This document shows positions 58,730-64,000 of a stretch of 64,000 bases of DNA, one piece after another. The DNA is from Heliocidaris tuberculata (Eukaryota > Echinodermata > Echinoidea > Camarodonta > Echinometridae): positions 23,239,488 to 23,303,487 of the forward strand of contig CM046837.1 of the NCBI GenBank assembly GCA_025618425.1. Reading direction: 5' to 3'. The notes beneath the pieces were generated by a model. That model did no database searches and was not told the origin of the DNA. It saw only the letters and a program-made list of their open reading frames with translations. The translations under genes and the position numbers were made by a program. Each line of letters begins with the position of its first letter. The stretch's first letter is position 1.

Positions 58730-59335
58730 TGTGAGTCATTTCTATGGTGTCCTTGTACAACCATTATCCAGATCAGATATTATTTTCTCCAATTCGACGA
58801 TGATTATCCTGGTGAGGGATATATACCGCACCGCCTGCCAGGGGCGTTGCCAGACCATCTTGAATATAGGGGTGTCAGACCAAATTAGCCCCCAAATCAA
58901 AAGACAAGAAAACAAAACAAAATGCTTCCATCAAGCAGGTCAAAAATAGGGTCCCACGATTTTACATTTTTCCTGATAAGGATATACTTCGATGGAAAAA
59001 GGTTCATTAGATTGTCGCTTTTAGTTAATCTTGGATAAAGGATAATACAAAATAAATCTTCTTTTTTCTTTCTCTTTTTAACCGAGAGTGAAAGATTAAG
59101 GATATAACCTTGAGATTTACAGAAGGGAGTCGGAGAGGGAAAGCTATAACTTTGTAGATGTATATCGAATTGAATACATCAATATGATTTTTATTCGGAG
59201 ATATCACTTAAAATCATCAATGTAATTTTGAATAAACAAAGACATCTTTTTTTTTTCTTTTCTTTTTTGGTGCCCGATCAGTAATATTCTTTTCTCCCCT
59301 TTCTCTTTCCTTCTGTCTGTGCCCCCTCCACACAC
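58730..59335. other. Non-coding stretch
   Basis: GCCAGGGGCGTTGCCAGACC near 58,838 resembles the edge of the TCCAGGGG-type repeats. No gene is seen. Confidence 0.4.
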
Positions 59336-59337
59336 AC

Positions 59338-59355
59338 ACACTCTCTCTCTTTATT

Positions 59356-59416
<61 letters not shown>
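59338..59416. repeat. CT microsatellite
   Basis: CTCTCT run preceded by CACACA. Confidence 0.9.
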
Positions 59417-59420
<4 letters not shown>

Positions 59421-59874
59421 CCGTCGTGGTTCGATGATCCTTATCGTAGGCTCGATCTGAAAGGCGGGCTACTCGATCGATATACAATAAATGAAAATAT
59501 CGAACGTCTGTCTCGCATCATACATGATGCGATTTTATGACTACATTAAATCAGTGCATGTATTTTTCCCTTTTAATTGAACCGGCCTTGTATTCATAAG
59601 ATAAAAAATCTGCTTCTAATAACTATATGGAACAGCGTTTGATGTATACCGCATACCGGCAAAGCAAAGAGGGGCATGCCCCATACAACATGCGCAGTGA
59701 GGGATGGCGAAAGAGGTTGAAAGTGAACGCTAAAACATGAATTGATTTTGGCCTTCTGTTCAAATAATGATAATAGGACGGGGAAAAAATGAGACGTATG
59801 AAAGGGAGTGTACGTCATTAGGTAGAGAAATGTATTCTCTTGTATTGAATTGTTGTTGTGGAGTTGTGGAATAA

Positions 59875-60943
59875 TTAATGAATTTAACAAAAGGAGCCGG
59901 TGTTTGATTAACTAGATTGTTTAACTATTGTTCGAAAAGCATAATTGGACATGGTAAGTGAAAAGGGACTGCGCATTAAAGGAGAGACATGTATTCGCTA
60001 TGATTCATATTTTTTTTTTTTTTGGGGGGGGGGTTGTGGATGGAATAATCAATTAAATTAAAAGGGGGTCGGAACCGATTTAAATAGATTGTTTAACTAT
60101 TGTTTGAATTATGATTAGCAAAATTGAAATAAAGGGAAATCTATTCTCTGGTGTAATTGTTTCCTGATCATGCTGGTAGAGGCAAATTCATTCATTTAAA
60201 AAATGGGGGTAGGAACCTGTTTAACTAGATTGTTTGACTTTAGTTTAATTAATATAATGACATGGGGGGGGGGTTGAAACATAGATAAATGTATTCTCTG
60301 TGATGTGGTGGGTGAGAGGATAATGAATTGGAAAGGGGGTCGGAAGCTATATATAATATGTAACATTTCTTATAATAACATATTGCGACGGAGGAACTGA
60401 GAGAACGAAAAGGAATATGACTTCTCAGTGACTCAATTGTTTTGTGGGGGTGTGGAACAATTACTTAATTAATCAAAAAGGGGGTCGGAGGTTGTTTAAT
60501 TAGAATAACACAATGGAAAGAGGGATATTTGAAGAAGAAAAAAAATCAAATGGAATAGAGAAATGCATTCTCTGCTGGTGATGTAATTGCTTGAGTGGGT
60601 GGGTGAAAAAATGAATGAATTAATGAAAAGTAGTCTGGGTCTGTTTAACTAGATTGCTTAACTATTGTGCGAATAACATATGGGGAAAGTGAAACATACA
60701 GGGGGAAAGTGTATACATAAAACATGTGAAAGGGAATATGTCAGGAGGGAAATGTATTTTCTATGGTGTCATTGTTGTGTTTTTCGTTGTTTTTCGTTGT
60801 TTTTGTTTTTTTGGTTTGGAGAGGGGGTGGAATAATGAATTCAAAAGTGGATCTGTGCTAGTTTAAGATTAACATATTTCTATAGTTCTGGCATGAGTGA
60901 TATTAAAACATACACAGAAGGGAATATAAAATAGGACGATGTA

Positions 60944-60995
<52 letters not shown>

Positions 60996-61320
60996 ATGCA
61001 GTACTCTTTCTAGGAATGGGTGAAAATTAACGAATGAGAAAGGGGGTCGGTGCCTGTTCAACCAGAATGATTAACTATTATTCGAATAACATATTGGGAA
61101 ATGAAAACATACATAAAACAATTGAAAGAGAATATGCAAGGAGGAATTTTTTTTGGGGGGATGAGTGAAAATTTTATGAATTGAAAAAGTAGTCAGAGAT
61201 TGTTTAATTAGATTGTTCGAATAACGTAATCCGATAATGGAATGGGCGAAATCAAAGGATACACAAACTGAAATATAAAATAGGGAAATGTGTTCTCTGT
61301 GATTTTAATTGTTTTAGTGC
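59875..61320 (+). repeat. ~150-bp tandem array, about nine diverged copies
   Basis: The landmark GGGGGTCGGAACCTGTTTAAC..AGATTGTTTAACTATTG recurs near 59,895, 60,064, 60,204, 60,336, 60,480, 60,629, 60,846, 61,042 and 61,190. Each unit also has a GGGAAATGTATTCTCTGTGATG segment. Units vary by indels and contain poly-T and poly-G runs (for example 60,961-60,994). Confidence 0.75.
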
Positions 61321-61358
61321 GATAACATGACATAATGTGATAGGGTGACATTAGTGCA

Positions 61359-61508
61359 CACTAAGAATTAAAGGTGCACAAATGGTGCAAAAATCCAAAA
61401 AAAGGTGCAATGTGTAGCAAACTACGTAAAAGGTACAATATTGTACCCTTTTGAGTAATTTCAATGATAAATCTGAAGAGGGTGCAAACTTGTACCTTTT
61501 GTTAGTCT
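61359..61508. mobile_element. ~150-bp MITE with AAAGGTGCAA-type ends
   Basis: CACTAAGAATTAAAGGTGCA at the left and the complement of GACTAACAAAAGGTACAAG at the right, with internal repeats of GGTGCAAA / GGTACAAT. Confidence 0.55.
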
Positions 61509-61734
61509 CAAACGTATGCTGCGTTATGACGTGTAGTCTTTTGTTTGGTGTCCTTTTTTAGAAATTATTCAAGTTTGTCATTAAATGTAATATTTAATCG
61601 GTTATATTATGACATACTGTTGTAATAACATGTTCATCTGCAAACTATTTAGTCTCATAAATGAACTGTACTTTCGAGGACAATTTTGAACGTTTTGGCC
61701 AAAAGACTACGTCAACTTCGCCCGTCTAAACATC

Positions 61735-61744
61735 ATTGGCCAAT
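61735..61744 (+). promoter_or_regulatory. CCAAT-box palindrome upstream of the candidate gene
   Basis: ATTGGCCAAT, a back-to-back pair of CCAAT boxes, lies about 20 bases before the first ATG of the three-exon model. Another ATTGGCCG and an octamer-like ATATGCATAT lie near 61,973-62,007, so there may be a second start region. Confidence 0.3.
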
Positions 61745-61762
61745 GAAAGCGATCGACAGAAA

Positions 61763-63963
61763 ATGCCCACGAAAATGCTGAACATGAAGTTAAACAGGGT
61801 AAGTGTTACAGTTTCTGCCACAGTATTTCTTTTAGAATTGCATTTTATTTCATTATAACCACATTTTAAGCTCTATTTTCTTCAAATATAAATTATTTGA
61901 TTCATAAATTATTGAAATTTAAAAAAAAAATAAAAATACCATATTCGTATCGCTTTAATACGTGCGCCATGATTGGCCGATCAATCTCTGAGCTGCATAT
62001 GCATATTGCTCGCACAAAATTCAAATCAAATTCAGCCGCGCGATATCCTTTCTCTGGTGAGCTTTCAGCGTTAACGGTAAGCGTAAAATATGTTTTTATG
62101 TCTTGTAGAATATAACCTCTGTGTAATCAAGTCATGGCATGACATCATGTGTATTTTGATATATATTTCACAAAATTTCACAAAATAACAGTGTAAACAA
62201 GATCGAGCAACAATATTTACGTATGTCAAGGTCCCAGTCCCATCTGTTCAATTTTGTGTAACTTTTTGTCATGACAAGTTCTGATTTGATCTGTTTACCA
62301 AATTTCACGTTTCCCTCCCAATTTATTTTTATTGTACCGAAATTATTATCAGTAATAATAGCATCAGGACACAAAATTTTTCTGGTATACATTTATCCAA
62401 CAGGACACATGGAAGGAGTCCCTCAAAATAAAAGTAGGGTCGACCCGGCCCAGGCCTAGAATAGATGAGGATGTTCTAGAGACTAAAGTCAAGAAAAGAG
62501 GGCTATTTGGCTGGAAAAGGGAAGCAGTGCACCTGGCGCAAAGTCTAAACATGCTAAAGAAGATGGCCTCTCCTGTAAAGAAGGCTTTGAGGTAATCACT
62601 TGAGGTACGTTGTTCTGTTTTTTTTTTTTTTTTTTAAGTGTAAGTAAATCCCACCAATGTCCATCCCATCCATATCCACACCTACATGTAGACCGAAAAT
62701 TCTGTCTCTCGTTCATTAGCTCTTCACTTAGAGACAGAAACGGTCGTATCAGTATCACTCTGCTGTGCAAACCGAATACACATTGACTTACACAATAACA
62801 GTTTGAATACGGCTGCAAGATTTTCAAACGGAGAATACCTTGGACCCTGAATTACCTGAAAAAGGAGCTTTAAACGGATTGTTCAGTTAAATTGGTAAAT
62901 TAAGCCGATTCCTTAAATAGTAGAGCCTAGGCCTAACCATGCTAACCAATTCAATGGTAATATGTATACTGATGCACACTGATCTCTACAATTGCGCACA
63001 CGAAAAATCGGGACTTTTACGTATGGGCGTCGACAGTGACCAAATTTTTTGCCGACCAAATTTTTTTTTTTGGGGGGGGGGGGGGGAGATGTCAGCGCTC
63101 GCGGTGACCAAGAAATGTACACAATGACTTCGATACCCCGTAAATTAAGGATTTAACTTTTGGAATTATATTTTCCAACATCAGTGAGTTGAATTTATCG
63201 TATTTCATGTCGGTATTTGTAAATTAAATGCCGATTTTGAGTGAATTTTGGTGAATTTTGTGCAGTGGTGTTTGATAGTGTTGAGATGTACAACCGTCCA
63301 AGATGTATACACATAATGCCGCTATAAGTGATCCCGTCCAATGATCAATGTGGTATTAGGCAATCGTCACTCTTAGGCCCTTGCCTATGTGGGACTGTGT
63401 CAAACATTCACTGTTCCAGTAGTAAAAAACAGACAACAAATTTGATTCAAGCAAGATTTAATTTTCTTGAATTTGCTATTTTACCTGATTCAGGGACTTG
63501 TCAACTCTCACTATGTATGCTAAAAATTTGAGGTTTCAGAGTTAAAAATGAAATTTTAAATAATTATTTCCCTCTCATGTATGAATGATCTAGAATGTAC
63601 CACTTCCGCTAATACACACAAAACCTATTGAAGCCTATTCACCCGTTAAAGCTATTGTGGAGTACAAGGTTATCTTCAGATAAGCTTGTACATGCATAAG
63701 TGGGCAATCGTTTAATTCTGATCTGAACGCATCTAATCACATTGTATGAGGTGGGTTGAATCTCCATTTTGATATCTAATTATATGTAATTGATAACGAC
63801 ATTATGCGTATTTGGTAAGGTAAAATGTAGGTGATTTCTTTTTGTCCATAGGAAGAATGGAGTTTCAAACTCTTCCATATTCTGTATTCACTTTTTAAGG
63901 ATGATCTCCAAGGAGAAGATGAAAAGAGTTAAAAGTGCTTGTGAGGAGGCGCAACCTGGATAA
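61763..63963 (+). CDS. Candidate three-exon gene for a small basic protein (hypothetical)
   Basis: Three exon-like segments fit together. Exon 1, 61,763-61,798, has 12 codons starting ATGCCCACG and a GTAAGT donor at 61,799 (phase 0). Exon 2, 62,404-62,591, follows CATTTATCCAACAG, is open for 62 codons in phase 0 and ends GAG|GTAATC (phase 2). Exon 3, 63,852-63,963, follows TTTCTTTTTGTCCATAG, completes the split codon and runs 36 codons to TAA at 63,961-63,963. The product would be about 111 residues, rich in Lys and Arg, with KVKKRGLFGWKRE and LKKMASPVKKAL in exon 2 and no signal peptide or domain I recognise. The exon 2 frame meets TAA just after the donor, so splicing there is needed. Exon 1 is very short and exon 3 lies near the window edge. 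All phases agreeing is suggestive but could be chance. Function is unknown. Confidence 0.3.
62605..63850. other. Putative second intron / non-coding stretch
   Basis: Includes a second good donor-like GAG|GTACGT at 62,602-62,610, a poly-T tract at 62,620-62,634 and poly-G at 63,073-63,086. No other gene is recognised. Confidence 0.35.
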
Positions 63964-64000
63964 AGGTGTCAATGAAGATATCATGAGGCGCACTAGGACT

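Overview
This window looks like gene-poor genomic DNA from a marine invertebrate. An echinoderm, perhaps a sea urchin, is my best guess. That guess rests on the overall look of the repeats (many TTAA- and TA-flanked MITEs, tRNA-derived SINEs with an ACCCAGGTGTA core, a CR1/L2-type LINE, long GA/CT, GATA, CAT/CAC and AAT tracts) and was not tested by any search. There is no operon-like structure, no prokaryotic gene, no rRNA and no convincing functional tRNA. Almost all long open frames are low-complexity artefacts.

Layout. 0.7-8.2 kb is one putative 7.5-kb CACTA-like DNA transposon. It has short terminal inverted repeats, a 3-bp target duplication and inverted subterminal arrays of a CGGCTACAAAACGG-type motif. 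Its core is a higher-order tandem repeat with a ~1.8-kb unit, and no transposase is visible. 8.3-12.9 kb holds tRNA-derived SINEs, one split by a TTAA MITE, a ~110-bp tandem array and a GAATAGCG-rich MITE. 13-29 kb is non-coding DNA with several tandem arrays, GA/CT tracts, short dispersed hairpins and a duplicated ~335-bp block. 29.5-33.3 kb contains a Tc1/mariner-type MITE and other small elements. 33.5-36 kb is a stack of minisatellites (CTA/CTG, GATCAAGATC, CATCAC).

The best-supported host coding sequence is the terminal exon of a WD40-like gene at 36,808-36,959 (+), with an acceptor, a stop codon and downstream poly(A) signals. Behind it, 37.6-39.5 kb holds a decayed minus-strand Ty3/gypsy-like pol fragment. 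39.9-50.8 kb is dense in mobile DNA: several palindromic MITEs, three tRNA-type SINE copies, a nested MITE-in-MITE, and a 5'-truncated CR1/L2 LINE. The LINE's reverse transcriptase frame is broken by a single frameshift, and it sits in a GATA microsatellite. 53.8-55.7 kb is a 1.9-kb, nearly perfect inverted repeat whose outer ends carry a hammerhead-ribozyme-like motif. 58-61.5 kb holds another MITE and a ~150-bp tandem array. At 61.76-63.96 kb three exon-like segments keep compatible splice phases and could encode a small basic protein of about 111 residues next to a CCAAT palindrome. This is a weak prediction but the best candidate for an undescribed gene.

How parts relate: the LINE's 3' end (GCGCTATATAAA plus an ATT tail) resembles the 3' ends of the SINE copies, consistent with the LINE machinery mobilising the SINEs. 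Related element copies act as empty-site references that date nested insertions and fix their boundaries.
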